Below, in pieces: positions 1 through 7,975 of a DNA stretch of 40,014 bases. Source of the stretch: an uncultured Eubacterium sp. (lineage in GTDB: Bacteria > Bacillota > Clostridia > Lachnospirales > Lachnospiraceae); NCBI GenBank assembly GCA_947178105.1, contig CAMWXD010000037.1, forward strand, positions 1-40,014. Direction: 5' to 3'. Within the stretch, counting starts at the first letter, position 1, and every line of letters begins with the position of its first letter. The translations under genes were made by a program, and so were the position numbers. The notes beneath the pieces are model-generated. The model made no database searches and had not been told where the DNA came from. It was given only the letters and a program-made list of their open reading frames with translations.

Positions 1-2
1 TG

Positions 3-71
3 AGCTTCGGCTTGACCTGCTTTGGAATCGGATACTCTATTGGTAAAGATAGTAAGAAGACACAAAAATAG
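3..71 (+). CDS. C-terminal end of a putative holin-like toxin (5' end outside window)
   Basis: Only the last 22 codons are in the window, ending at TAG 69-71; they read SFGLTCFGIGYSIGKDSK and then KTQK. The end of a hydrophobic segment followed by a charged tail (KDSKKTQK) resembles the short 'putative holin-like toxin' peptides common in Lachnospiraceae, some of which belong to type I toxin-antitoxin loci. A hairpin terminator begins at the stop codon. The family call rests on recall of the C-terminal pattern only. The start and any antisense RNA lie partly or wholly outside the window. Confidence 0.5.
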   Translation, partial: SFGLTCFGIGYSIGKDSKKTQK

Positions 72-104
72 CCGCCCACGTCTGGAAAACTAAGCGGCTA
101 TTTT
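68..104 (+). terminator. Rho-independent terminator after the holin-like gene
   Basis: An 8-bp perfect stem (ATAGCCGC at 68-75, GCGGCTAT at 94-101) is followed by a T run and overlaps the stop codon of the upstream small gene. Confidence 0.7.
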
Positions 105-119
105 AACTAATGTTAACCA

Positions 120-149
120 GGCTAACCGTCTATCGACAGCGCCTTTTTT
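120..149 (+). terminator. Second, weaker hairpin with T6 tract
   Basis: GGC (120-122) can pair with GCC (141-143) and GTC (128-130) with GAC (135-137), followed by six T at 144-149. It may be a backup terminator or part of a regulatory RNA of the toxin locus. Nothing else was recognised between 150 and 278. Confidence 0.35.
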
Positions 150-278
150 ATAATATATCATATCTGGCTTACTATGTAAATATCCTATTTTGGGATTTTT
201 TCAGACACTTCATCATAAAATCTCCACTTTTATAGCTGCTGCCATTTTATTTGAAATGATATCGCTGCAATGTTCATT

Positions 279-818
279 TTAATATCCTTCTTTCCTGCGC
301 TGCTTCCGCAACTGGTTCCGTTTCTGCCCGCCTGCCCATTCTTCCTGCTCTGCCTCGGACTCCAGCAGCAGCCCTGGCACCTGAACCGGGATGCCGTTTT
401 CATCCACCGCCACCATAACCAGATATGCCCGGTTGATGCTTTTGCGGATTCCCTGATAATCCTCCACATAAGTATCGACCCGCACTTCCATGGATGTGCG
501 CCCGACAAACGTCAGCCTGCCTATGAGTACCACCATATCGTCCTGATACGCTCCTGCCTTAAAATGCAGGTTATCGATCGCGGCTGTCGTTACCAGTTTT
601 CCAGAATGCCTTCTGCCAACAATCGCAGCGATCTCATCGATCCACTGCATCAGGCAGCCGCCGAACAGCCTGCCCTGGGGATTGATATGACGGGAACGTA
701 CTACATAGACCTGCTCGGTCATAGAATCCTGCACCTTTTTCATCGTATCATTTTTCATCCTATCATTTTTTATCATATCATTTTGAATATTGTTTAACGG
801 ATCTGCTTTTTGTTCCAT
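279..818 (-). CDS. Acyl-CoA thioesterase, hotdog fold (YciA/BFIT-like)
   Basis: 179 aa. It probably hydrolyses acyl-CoA thioesters in the cytoplasm. The core from about residue 32 shows the family pattern: an N-terminal strand (YVVRSRHINPQGRLFGG), the hotdog helix with a catalytic-type Asp (MQWIDEIAAIVGRRHSG) and later strands (VRVDTYVEDYQG). The first 30 residues are an unusual degenerate NDxMK-type repeat encoded by imperfect 15-bp DNA repeats (about 739-786). The ATG at 816-818 has an AAGGA ribosome site 7 nt upstream. It overlaps the end of the GNAT gene by 25 bp, so the two are translationally linked. The hotdog thioesterase call is good; substrate chain length cannot be read from sequence. 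Confidence 0.85.
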   Translation of the reverse strand: MEQKADPLNNIQNDMIKNDRMKNDTMKKVQDSMTEQVYVVRSRHINPQGRLFGGCLMQWIDEIAAIVGRRHSGKLVTTAAIDNLHFKAGAYQDDMVVLIGRLTFVGRTSMEVRVDTYVEDYQGIRKSINRAYLVMVAVDENGIPVQVPGLLLESEAEQEEWAGGQKRNQLRKQRRKEGY

Positions 819-1591
819 GTCTCGTCCTTTTCCCTTTCCAAAACCTCATATGCCGTGTATTCTTTGTCAAAATGGTATCCGAGCTTTTCCGCCAAAGCCA
901 AAGACCATAGATTCTGGGCATCCCAGCTTGGATACCAGCCGCGCTTTAGGCATTCCAAAATCAGCTTTGCACCGCACACGCTGGCAAGCCCCTTTCTGCG
1001 GAAATCCTCTCTCGTATCAATCTCGACCTCTATGCCGCCAAGATAGCCGGAATAAGACGACGCTCCCGAAACCGGCTCGCCGTCTTTCAAAATCACTGCA
1101 CCCATGCCATATGCTTGATACTTCTCATAATCTTCATACTGCGCTACCCAGTCGCTGCACCATCCGATCTTATGAAAGCGCCGGAAAAGTGCCTGATCGA
1201 TCATGCGCAGGCTATACTCGCCAGGCAGGCGATCCACGATCCGCTGCAGCAGTTTTGTATCAAAAACATCCGGCTCTTTTTTGACCGCATAACGCACTAC
1301 TTTTTTCGCCCTCTTTTGATAACATGCCTCGATGCAGCCTGCCCAGGCACTGTCTTTTGGAACCATAATGCAAAATGCCTGATCGTTCGAATGAGATAAA
1401 ACAAGTTCCGGGTCTGGCTCTCCTGCAAGAAAACAAAAATCTCCCAGCACAGCCATCGCAGAGACAGGCTCTTTTGTATGGTTCACATAAATCTTTCCCA
1501 TTACCCCCTGCAAACATGACCAGACCATAGTTTCCTGCCATCCGTCAAACAACGGCATAGCTTTTCTCGTCTCGCTTAACGCAAAAATCAT
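794..1591 (-). CDS. GNAT-family N-acetyltransferase (ZmaR-like, PF12746 type)
   Basis: 265 aa. The C-terminal half has a GNAT fold: GAVILKDGEPVSGASSYSGY, then a beta-4/acetyl-CoA loop (IEVEIDTREDFRRKGLAS) with an R-R-K-G-L-A pyrophosphate-binding motif, then NLWSLALAEKLGY near the end. The N-terminal half (EPDPELVLSHSNDQAF, residues about 60-75) matches the layout of the 'GNAT acetyltransferase' family that includes zwittermicin resistance protein. Acceptor substrate unknown. The ATG at 1589-1591 has a GGAGG site; a likely promoter lies about 70 bp upstream. The gene runs into the thioesterase gene with a 25-bp overlap. Confidence 0.85.
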   Translation of the reverse strand: MIFALSETRKAMPLFDGWQETMVWSCLQGVMGKIYVNHTKEPVSAMAVLGDFCFLAGEPDPELVLSHSNDQAFCIMVPKDSAWAGCIEACYQKRAKKVVRYAVKKEPDVFDTKLLQRIVDRLPGEYSLRMIDQALFRRFHKIGWCSDWVAQYEDYEKYQAYGMGAVILKDGEPVSGASSYSGYLGGIEVEIDTREDFRRKGLASVCGAKLILECLKRGWYPSWDAQNLWSLALAEKLGYHFDKEYTAYEVLEREKDETWNKKQIR

Positions 1592-1656
1592 CCGTTTCCT
1601 CCATTTCCGTAAATACTTGATCGTACAGCCGCCGAATCATTCAGAATCTGTCATAC

Positions 1657-1685
1657 AGTATAACAGAAAAGCAGATGCCTGAAAA
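1657..1685 (-). promoter_or_regulatory. Probable extended -10 promoter of the GNAT-thioesterase pair
   Basis: On the minus strand, TTTTCA (1680-1685), a 17-bp spacer and TGT-TATACT (-10 at 1657-1662) give an extended -10 promoter upstream of the gene starting at 1591. Confidence 0.5.
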
Positions 1686-1733
1686 GGACAAAAAGGATAA
1701 AAACTGGAACATAAAAACTGGAACAGGCAAATC

Positions 1734-1766
1734 CCTGCAACCGGAATCCCAAATACCAGTTGCAGG
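1734..1766 (-). terminator. Possible terminator after the M56 protease gene
   Basis: CCTGCAACCGG (1734-1744) pairs with CCAGTTGCAGG (1756-1766). The stem is good but the following T tract on the minus strand is poor, so termination is uncertain. Confidence 0.4.
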
Positions 1767-1869
1767 AATTTGCCTTGTTTCTCCTGCCTCAGCCTGCCTG
1801 ATCCTTTATTTCGTTTCCTTTACATCTTCTGAGCATTGCCTTTTAGAATTTTGTGCATCATAGGCTTCC

Positions 1870-3393
1870 TCATTCATAAGCTTCTTCCTTGCCTTGAATT
1901 TCCGCCGCTTCCGGCAATTTTTCCGTATCGCTTTCCGGCACCTCTGTACTCGCTGCCGCATCGCCCTTGCCGTTGTATGCCTGTTCCCTGATTTCTGTAT
2001 CCGTTCCCTCAATCACTTCTCCGGTTGCTTTGAGCGTGTAGCTTTTGTCTCCTTTCTCCAAGCGGTAGGCATATGTTTTTCCGTCCTGGCCTTCATAATA
2101 ATATTCCATTTCGCTGTCAGCATCCGAAGCTGGCTGGCAGGTCAACACAACCTCTTCCCCGTCGTGTAATTTTACGTCCTCACTAAATGACACCCAGATT
2201 GATTCCGTACCCTCAGCACCATCCACAGCCTCAATGGTCGGCGCCTGGCTTTCGCCTTCCTCTGTCTCTGCGTTTTCGCTGCTTGTAATTTTGTAATAAA
2301 CAATATCCTGTGCATTTTCATCCTGCTGCACATTTTCATCCTGCTGTGCATTTTCATCCTGCTGCGTATTTGGCTTCTGCTCATTAGTTGCAAACACAGA
2401 GGTCGCACCAGCCAAAAGCATCACTGTACATAAAACACCGATTCCTGTTAATTTCTTATATTTCATAATCGCCACAATCCTTTCTTTTACTGGGTTTTCC
2501 AAAAACCCGCTGCAAAACAATACCATTCTTTTTTGATTCTGCGCCAGTTCCAGAAGCGTCATCGCATATTCCTGCCTTCCCTGGCTTCCATACATGGACA
2601 GCACCCGCTCATCGCAGGACAGCTCCAGGTCTCTTGCAAACAGCAGATACATCAGCCAAACCGCCGGATTAAACCAGTGGATGCAGGCTGCTGCCGCCGC
2701 TAACAGCTTCCATAGATTGTCATGCCTCCTAATATGGATCATTTCATGTACCAAAATATGCCGCATTTGCGTCTTGTCCAGATGCAGCAACCCTTTCGGG
2801 ATTACAATTTTCTGTCTGACGACTCCGAAGACAAGCGGTGACCGTATCCTGTCGTGGACGAGTATTTGGATGCTTTTTTTCTGCAAGCTCCTGCCTGCCA
2901 GCCTGCTTGCCGTTTGATAGGGCTCCAAAATCTGCCTGCAAAAATAGATACTCTTGCTGTCTGGCATCCTCTCCAGTGGAAGCGCCTCTGCCAACAGCCG
3001 ATGCTCCTTCCAGAATAAATACGCAAAATAAATACCTGTCCCAACCAACCCTGCCAGCCAGACGCATCCTGCCAGTTCCAAAAACAGGCGGCTTTGCTGC
3101 ATACCTGTTGTGCCAAAAGAAGCCGCTTTTGGCACTGCGGAAACGGCAGCCTTTACGCCCGCAGCCTTTTGCAAATCTGTATGCAGGATGCCGGCGCGCC
3201 GCAGCAGGCAAAATACCGGAGCCGCAATTCCATTTTGAATCGGCAGGCATCCCGGCAGCAGCAGCCTTGCCAGCACGACCATCCACAAGATCATCACTGT
3301 CCTCCTCGTCAGCTTTCCAAACGTTCCTCCGCGTAATACCGCCACAAACAGAATCAGCACGCCCGCAGAAATACTCATTTCCAACAATCCCAT
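1870..3393 (-). CDS. M56-family (BlaR1/MecR1-like) membrane metalloprotease
   Basis: 507 aa from the ATG at 3391-3393, which has a GAGGA site; an upstream in-frame TTG at 3414 lacks one. N-terminal membrane helices (about 4-20, 32-48, 110-128) precede a cytosolic zinc protease domain with HEMIH (H216, E217, H220) and downstream RDLELSCDERVL, which holds the third zinc ligand region. A further helix (about 310-325) leads to an extracytoplasmic C-terminal region of about 180 aa with QQDENA repeats (three 18-bp DNA repeats near 2317-2361) and an acidic E/D/T-rich segment. There is no penicillin-binding sensor domain, so the signal is probably not a beta-lactam. By family analogy it would cleave the BlaI-type repressor encoded just upstream. 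Confidence 0.85.
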   Translation of the reverse strand: MGLLEMSISAGVLILFVAVLRGGTFGKLTRRTVMILWMVVLARLLLPGCLPIQNGIAAPVFCLLRRAGILHTDLQKAAGVKAAVSAVPKAASFGTTGMQQSRLFLELAGCVWLAGLVGTGIYFAYLFWKEHRLLAEALPLERMPDSKSIYFCRQILEPYQTASRLAGRSLQKKSIQILVHDRIRSPLVFGVVRQKIVIPKGLLHLDKTQMRHILVHEMIHIRRHDNLWKLLAAAAACIHWFNPAVWLMYLLFARDLELSCDERVLSMYGSQGRQEYAMTLLELAQNQKRMVLFCSGFLENPVKERIVAIMKYKKLTGIGVLCTVMLLAGATSVFATNEQKPNTQQDENAQQDENVQQDENAQDIVYYKITSSENAETEEGESQAPTIEAVDGAEGTESIWVSFSEDVKLHDGEEVVLTCQPASDADSEMEYYYEGQDGKTYAYRLEKGDKSYTLKATGEVIEGTDTEIREQAYNGKGDAAASTEVPESDTEKLPEAAEIQGKEEAYE

Positions 3394-3478
3394 ACTTCTG
3401 TCCTCACTTTTCAAATCTTTTCGAATCCAAAATCATCCTGTTCCCCTGCATGGCTCCTTTTTCCAGACATCGTCCTGT

Positions 3479-3847
3479 TCAGGCATTTTCCATGCCGGAA
3501 ACCATCTCCTTGAGCTGCATGATCTCTTCCTCTGTCAGATCGCCGTCAGACAAAAACGCTGCAAAAAATTTCTGCTTCGAGCCGTCAAACATCTTGTCAA
3601 TCAATTCCCCTGTCTCGTAATCCTGCACCTGCTTTCTTGTAATCAGTGCATGGCATTGAAACTTCGGATCCCTGCGTTCTATCGCTCCTTTTGCGATACA
3701 CTTCTTAATGACCGTATACGTCGTATTCCGGTTCCAGCCGATCTCTTCCTGCAAGATCTTTGCGATCTGTCCGGCAGGTAGGCCGCCTCCCGCTTTCCAC
3801 AACGTATCCATCACCTTTAACTCAGAATCAAACAATTTCAGTTCCAT
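3479..3847 (-). CDS. BlaI/MecI/CopY-family transcriptional repressor
   Basis: 122 aa, normal family length. The N-terminal winged helix (LFDSELKVMDTLWKAGG, then IGWNRNTTYTVIKKCIAKG as the recognition helix region) and the C-terminal dimerisation helices (EEEIMQLKEMVSGME) are typical. The ATG at 3845-3847 has AGGAGG six bases upstream. It is followed after 85 bp by the M56 protease gene, the usual repressor-protease arrangement. Two perfect or near-perfect 14-bp palindromes sit over its promoter, so it very probably represses its own operon until the protease cleaves it. Confidence 0.92.
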   Translation of the reverse strand: MELKLFDSELKVMDTLWKAGGGLPAGQIAKILQEEIGWNRNTTYTVIKKCIAKGAIERRDPKFQCHALITRKQVQDYETGELIDKMFDGSKQKFFAAFLSDGDLTEEEIMQLKEMVSGMENA

Positions 3848-3870
3848 AACTTTACCTCCTCGGAAAAATG

Positions 3871-3884
3871 ACTATTGCAATAGT
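3871..3884. promoter_or_regulatory. BlaI-type operator, proximal copy
   Basis: ACTATTGCAATAGT is a perfect 14-bp palindrome between the -10 box and the ribosome site of the blaI-like gene. Its centre is 28 bp from that of the second operator. A half copy (ACTATTGCA) lies at 3956-3964. Confidence 0.75.
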
Positions 3885-3896
3885 GTTTTCATAAGT

Positions 3897-3925
3897 ATAC
3901 TATCACGATAGTCATTGTGTGTCAA
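3897..3925 (-). promoter_or_regulatory. Sigma-A promoter with embedded BlaI-type operator
   Basis: On the minus strand TTGACA (3920-3925), a 17-bp spacer and TAGTAT (3897-3902) make a near-consensus promoter. The palindrome ACTATCACGATAGT (3899-3912, plus strand) overlaps the -10 and the spacer, so binding would block RNA polymerase. Confidence 0.8.
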
Positions 3926-3983
3926 GTACTATTTTCTTTTTTTTGAAGCAAAATTACTATTGCAGCGCAACGTATCCGTTTCA

Positions 3984-4193
3984 TCAGTCAAAATAAAAGA
4001 GTTCTTCAAATTTTTTGTCAAGAGCGATACATATAACAAGCGCTAACTTTGCCGTAGGGCTAAACTGCCCCGTCTCTATAGAGCTGATTGTATTGCGGGA
4101 AACTCCGACCATTTCCGCAAGCTGCGCCTGCGACAACCCTTTTTCTGTGCGGATATTTTTCAGATTATTTTTTAATATCAAAGCATCATTCAT
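3984..4193 (-). CDS. Small XRE-family helix-turn-helix repressor
   Basis: 69 aa from the ATG at 4191-4193. It is a single Cro/CI-type domain: LKNIRTEKGLSQAQLAEMVG and VSRNTISSIETGQFSPTAKL cover helices 1-4, and it ends KKFEELFYFD, typical of short 'YozG-like' regulators. Longer in-frame starts run back through the preceding gene and are not credible. It starts 5 bp after the DUF6442 gene, with a weak GAG site, so it is probably coupled to it. The shared promoter holds several copies of an inverted repeat that is its likely operator. Confidence 0.88.
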   Translation of the reverse strand: MNDALILKNNLKNIRTEKGLSQAQLAEMVGVSRNTISSIETGQFSPTAKLALVICIALDKKFEELFYFD

Positions 4194-4198
4194 AGCTC

Positions 4199-4504
4199 TC
4201 AATGTCCCATCAGAAAACGTATCGTTGAAAGGGCAAAGACTGCAAACATCACAACAGCAATCATCAGATTGGATTTTTCTTTGCATTTTAGGTACCTGTA
4301 AAAATTTCCGACAGCCACCGAGATGGCAACTGTGGCAGTCAAGTCCATCATTGGATAATCCTGCATATCTCTGATAAAAGAAAAAATACCCGCAGCAATA
4401 ACCATAGAAACATACGTCCATTTCATAGATTTGTCCCGAACCTGCATTTCCATTTCATCATTGCCTTCTTTTTGCGCTTTTCTCAAAATATCTTCCCTAT
4501 TCAT
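4199..4504 (-). CDS. DUF6442-type small membrane protein
   Basis: 101 aa from the ATG at 4502-4504, which has GAGGAG upstream; a longer frame to 4549 has no site and would overlap the operator region. A charged N-terminus (MNREDILRKAQKEGNDEMEM) is followed by three hydrophobic segments (about 29-45, 50-66, 76-98). The pairing with a short XRE regulator is common in Lachnospiraceae. Function unknown; the regulator may control or sense the membrane protein. Confidence 0.75.
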   Translation of the reverse strand: MNREDILRKAQKEGNDEMEMQVRDKSMKWTYVSMVIAAGIFSFIRDMQDYPMMDLTATVAISVAVGNFYRYLKCKEKSNLMIAVVMFAVFALSTIRFLMGH

Positions 4505-4528
4505 AAGGACACTCCTCTCTAAAAAACA

Positions 4529-4609
4529 TTTGCCAAGTTTTCTTTGCAATTAGATTGTATCACTGCCAAGTTTTCTTGTCAATAGTAATTGCAAAGAAAA
4601 CTTGGCAAA
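4529..4609. repeat. 24-bp perfect inverted repeat with internal direct repeat (probable XRE operators)
   Basis: The 24 bases at 4529-4552 are the exact reverse complement of 4586-4609. Between them, 4565-4577 repeats the core GCCAAGTTTTCTT of the left arm. A further CTTGGC lies at 4614-4619. The three copies sit downstream of, inside and upstream of the promoter of the DUF6442/XRE operon. Confidence 0.8.
4554..4582 (-). promoter_or_regulatory. Sigma-A promoter of the DUF6442/XRE operon
   Basis: On the minus strand TTGACA (4577-4582), a 17-bp spacer and TACAAT (4554-4559). The repeat copies cover the spacer, the region just past the -10 and the region upstream of the -35, implying autorepression. 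Confidence 0.85.
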
Positions 4610-4644
4610 ATGACTTGGCGCATGAAAAGCAGCGTATTCAGACA

Positions 4645-4690
4645 ACAAAAACGCCCTCAGCCATGAGCTTCTGCTCACAGCCAAGGGCGT
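4645..4690 (-). terminator. Terminator of the ptsG-antiterminator operon
   Basis: A long stem (AACGCCCT at one end, AGGGCGTT at the other, continued by G-U-tolerant pairing to GAGC/GCTC) is followed on the minus strand by a TTTTTGTT tract, about 45 bp after the antiterminator stop codon. Confidence 0.85.
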
Positions 4691-4734
4691 TCTGACTGGC
4701 AGCTTCCCTTCTATCCTTGCACTGAAATCACTGC

Positions 4735-5565
4735 TCATTCGAGCTCAGCCAGCACCCTCTGGATATGCATTGCCAGATACCCGGTCTCTACTTCGTCCAT
4801 CTTTTTTTTCAAATACTTTTCCAAATGCCCGCATACAACGCTTGCCAGGCGGAACGCATCCGGAAACTGTTCCGCGATATAATCATTCATATCAATTTTG
4901 ATCGTTTCACCTTTGACCGCACGCGCAGCCATATAGCGGACATGGTTCATCAGCCTGTTATAAGATAGCGACCGGACGTCAATTTCCTTTCCTGTCTTTT
5001 CTTCTACAAGCTGGATACACTCCCGTACCGTACCTGCGATCTGCATTGATAATGCAACATTTTCGTTTTCAATCGCAGAATGGATATGCAGCGCAATATA
5101 ACCAACCTCATGCTCATCGATCTCTACGCCCAGCCGTTCTGCGAGGATCGGGCGGATGCACTCAGCCGTATCATATTCCATATGGAACAACGCCCGTATA
5201 TCTCCTGTCAGCGGATTGCTGATCTGCTCGCTGCTGCGTATCCGCTTGACTGCAAAGGCAATGTGGTCAGCCATAGGAAAGAGTATGCTCCAGTCGATTT
5301 TTCCAAAAACACGTTCAGCCTCCTTTAACACCTGCTCCGCAATTTCCAGAAAAACCGGATCCATTCCTTTTACAAGCTCCATCGCATTTCCGCGCTCCGT
5401 ATGCTCATACATCGAATAGATCGCACATCCATCCGGCGCTTCCATCCTCTGGCTCACCTTTTTCCCAAACCCGGCTCCTTTTCCAATCAAAAGGTACTCC
5501 CGATTATCACTGTCTCCGATTGCAATGACCGTGTTGTTGTTTAGCACTTTTTTTACTCTGAACAT
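4735..5565 (-). CDS. BglG/LicT/GlcT-family PRD transcription antiterminator
   Basis: 276 aa from the ATG at 5563-5565, where the conserved RNA-binding (CAT) domain begins (MFRVKKVLNNNTVIAI, residues 1-55). PRD1 (about 65-170) has H101 and H160; PRD2 (about 175-276) has H208 and H267. All four conserved phosphorylatable histidines are present. It lies 71 bp downstream of the PTS gene on the same strand. A RAT-like target is seen in the PTS leader, so it very probably binds that RNA when glucose-type substrate is present, prevents termination and raises both ptsG and its own expression. The arrangement resembles GlcT more than LicT. Confidence 0.9.
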   Translation of the reverse strand: MFRVKKVLNNNTVIAIGDSDNREYLLIGKGAGFGKKVSQRMEAPDGCAIYSMYEHTERGNAMELVKGMDPVFLEIAEQVLKEAERVFGKIDWSILFPMADHIAFAVKRIRSSEQISNPLTGDIRALFHMEYDTAECIRPILAERLGVEIDEHEVGYIALHIHSAIENENVALSMQIAGTVRECIQLVEEKTGKEIDVRSLSYNRLMNHVRYMAARAVKGETIKIDMNDYIAEQFPDAFRLASVVCGHLEKYLKKKMDEVETGYLAMHIQRVLAELE

Positions 5566-5636
5566 ACTCCTTCTCCCCACAAGCCCCGCGCATGTTGCTG
5601 CCCGCACCTGCGTGCGGACAGCAGCTTCCATGCTTC

Positions 5637-7796
5637 TTATTCTTCATACGTGTCTATCGCAAATAATGCTTCTCCCGCCTGGATCGTTCCGCTTTTCAGC
5701 AGCCGGATCTTCTGGTTGTCTGACAGCTCTGTACACAATATCGGAGATGCCAGGGAAGGCGCATGTTCTGTTAAATATGCCAGGTCAAGCTTCATCAAAG
5801 GGTCGCCCTTCTTTACTTTGTCGCCTTCTTTGACAAATACTTCAAACCCCTGCCCGTTCAGCTTTACTGTATCGATTCCCATATGCAGCAGCATCTCCGT
5901 GCCAGATGCCGTCACAAATCCGATCGCGTGCTTGGTATCAAATACAAAGCTCACTTCCCCGTCTTCCGGTGCTGTCACCTTTGCTTCCGAAGGTATTACA
6001 ATCGCCCCGTCGCCCATCATCCGTCCGGCAAAAGCTTCGTCCGGTGCTTCTGACAGGTCTGCTGCCGTGCCGTTTACCGGGCTTGCAATGATCTCTGAGC
6101 GAACCAGTTTACCTTCCGCCTTTTTCTCCGCTGCTGCCTGCGGCTGCCCGGAAGCTGCATCCGAAGCGCCTGCCTGCGGCTGATACAAGGTATCCGGCGC
6201 TGTCTCCAGATAATCTTCCAGATTGGATTTTACAACCGTGACACGCGGCCCGTATATGATCTGTACGCCGTTTCCTTTGTGTACGACGCCGGACGCCCCG
6301 GTCGATTTCAGCATCGCATCGTTTACAAGCCCGGAATCATGCACCGTACAGCGCAGCCTGGTTGCGCAGCAGTCCACATCCGAAATATTTTTCTTGCCGC
6401 CAAGCCCATGACAGATCGTCTCTGACAGCGCGTCTTCCTCGGAAACGGCTGCCCCCTGCCCGGATTCTCCTTTCTTTCGGGCATCTACATCGCTTCTGCG
6501 GTAAAGCTTGACTTCTTCACTGTCATCCCGTCCAGGCGTCTTTAGATCCATCTTCTGAATCAGGAAGGAAAACAGGAGGAAATATGCTGCAAAATAGCCG
6601 ATCCCAACTACGACAATCCAGATCCAGCTTGTTTTCGCATTTCCCTGCAATATACCAAACAGGAACATATCGATCAATCCGCCAGAAAACGTCATGCCCA
6701 CCCCGACATTAAATACATGCATCAGCATATAGGCAAGGCCTGCAAATACACAGTGGATCGCATATAACAACGGTGCTACAAACAAAAAGGTAAATTCCAG
6801 CGGCTCTGTAATCCCCGTCAGCATGGAAGTCAGCGCGGCAGACGCCAAAAGCCCTGCAACCACCTCTTTCTTCTCTGACTTTGCTGTTTTATACATAGCA
6901 AGCGCCGCGCCCGGAAGCCCAAAGATCATTAACGGGAATTTGCCTGCCATAAATCTTGTAGCAGAAACTGCAAAATGCTCAACTGTCGGATCAGCAAGCT
7001 GTGCAAAGAAAATATTCTGCGCACCTTCGATCACCTGGCCGCCAACCTCCATCGTGCCGCCAAGCGCTGTCTGCCAGAACGGAAGGTAAAATACATGATG
7101 CAGCCCAAACGGGATCAGCGCACGCTCCATCAATCCATAGACCCACGTTCCTGCATACCCGGATTCCAGTACGACACCGCCTACTGCATAAATCCCCTGC
7201 TGGATCACCGGCCAGATAAAAAACATCAAAATGCCGACAACCGTATACGTCAGCCCGCTGACAATCGGCACAAACCTTGTACCGCCGAAAAACGACAGTA
7301 CCTGCGGCAGCTCGATCTTGTAAAACCGGTTATGAAGCGCCGCAACACCAAGCCCTACAATAATACCGCCAAACACACCCATCTGCAACGAAGTAATACC
7401 GACAACGGATGCAGTCGCGCCCTCCAGCATGTTTTCCGGGCCTCCGTTGTTTGTAATCATCGCTCCGATCGAAGCGTGCATAATGAAAAAAGCAATCGCA
7501 GCGGACAATGCCGCTACTTCTTTTTCTTTCTTCGCCATACCGATCGCCACGCCCATGGCAAATATAATCGGCAGATTGGCAAATACGATATTTCCGGCTT
7601 CGCTCATGACCTGTAAAATGGCATTCAGTATCGTCCCAGGCCCCATAATGCCCATCAGCCCATAGGTTGAGAGCATCGTTTCATTTGTGAACGACCCGCC
7701 TACACCGAGCAGTAAGCCAGCCACCGGCAGGATCGCTATCGGCAGCATGAAGGAACGGCCTACACGCTGCAATACTCCAAAGATCTTGTCTTTCAT
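5637..7796 (-). CDS. ptsG: PTS glucose-family transporter, EIICBA fusion
   Basis: 719 aa membrane permease-phosphotransferase. The EIIC domain (1-415) has the glucose-family start RVGRSFMLPIAILPVAGLLL and the GITEPLEF substrate motif (328-335). The EIIB domain (about 452-530) has the phosphocysteine C477 in DVDCCATRLR. An Ala/Pro/Gln linker leads to the EIIA domain (about 565-719) with H623 (TKHAIGF) and the phosphorylated H638 (LLHMGIDTVKL). All three domains are intact, so it needs only EI and HPr. The ATG at 7794-7796 has GGGAGG. A leader of about 200 nt holds a RAT and terminator. The glucose assignment follows the EIIC type and GlcT-like RAT; a related hexose is possible. Confidence 0.9.
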   Translation of the reverse strand: MKDKIFGVLQRVGRSFMLPIAILPVAGLLLGVGGSFTNETMLSTYGLMGIMGPGTILNAILQVMSEAGNIVFANLPIIFAMGVAIGMAKKEKEVAALSAAIAFFIMHASIGAMITNNGGPENMLEGATASVVGITSLQMGVFGGIIVGLGVAALHNRFYKIELPQVLSFFGGTRFVPIVSGLTYTVVGILMFFIWPVIQQGIYAVGGVVLESGYAGTWVYGLMERALIPFGLHHVFYLPFWQTALGGTMEVGGQVIEGAQNIFFAQLADPTVEHFAVSATRFMAGKFPLMIFGLPGAALAMYKTAKSEKKEVVAGLLASAALTSMLTGITEPLEFTFLFVAPLLYAIHCVFAGLAYMLMHVFNVGVGMTFSGGLIDMFLFGILQGNAKTSWIWIVVVGIGYFAAYFLLFSFLIQKMDLKTPGRDDSEEVKLYRRSDVDARKKGESGQGAAVSEEDALSETICHGLGGKKNISDVDCCATRLRCTVHDSGLVNDAMLKSTGASGVVHKGNGVQIIYGPRVTVVKSNLEDYLETAPDTLYQPQAGASDAASGQPQAAAEKKAEGKLVRSEIIASPVNGTAADLSEAPDEAFAGRMMGDGAIVIPSEAKVTAPEDGEVSFVFDTKHAIGFVTASGTEMLLHMGIDTVKLNGQGFEVFVKEGDKVKKGDPLMKLDLAYLTEHAPSLASPILCTELSDNQKIRLLKSGTIQAGEALFAIDTYEE

Positions 7797-7903
7797 AAAA
7801 AATACCTCCCTGCATTTTTTGGTATTTTATGCATATGTGCCGCATTCCATTCCTTCCGTGCAAATCTTCCTCCAGATAAAAAGATGCAGTCTGCCTCCTC
7901 TAA

Positions 7904-7975
7904 AGAAAACCGCAGAAAAGCAGGCCCTATATGCATAAATATCCCTTTGGTCTTATGCATAGTTAATGCCTGCTT
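7904..7975 (-). terminator. Conditional leader terminator of the PTS gene
   Basis: On the minus strand AAGCAGGC (plus 7968-7975) pairs with GCCTGCTT (plus 7918-7925), with an inner ATGCATAA/TTATGCAT pairing, followed by a T-rich tract (plus 7904-7919). The 5' arm lies inside the RAT sequence, so the two structures are mutually exclusive. Confidence 0.75.

Noticed and set aside
2838..3620. 260-codon plus-strand frame opposite the M56/BlaI genes
   Set aside because: It spans two clear genes and their gap on the other strand and has no recognisable motif.
4550..4738. 62-codon minus-strand frame between the antiterminator and the DUF6442 gene
   Set aside because: It runs through the operon terminator and the promoter/operator repeats, so it is not a gene.
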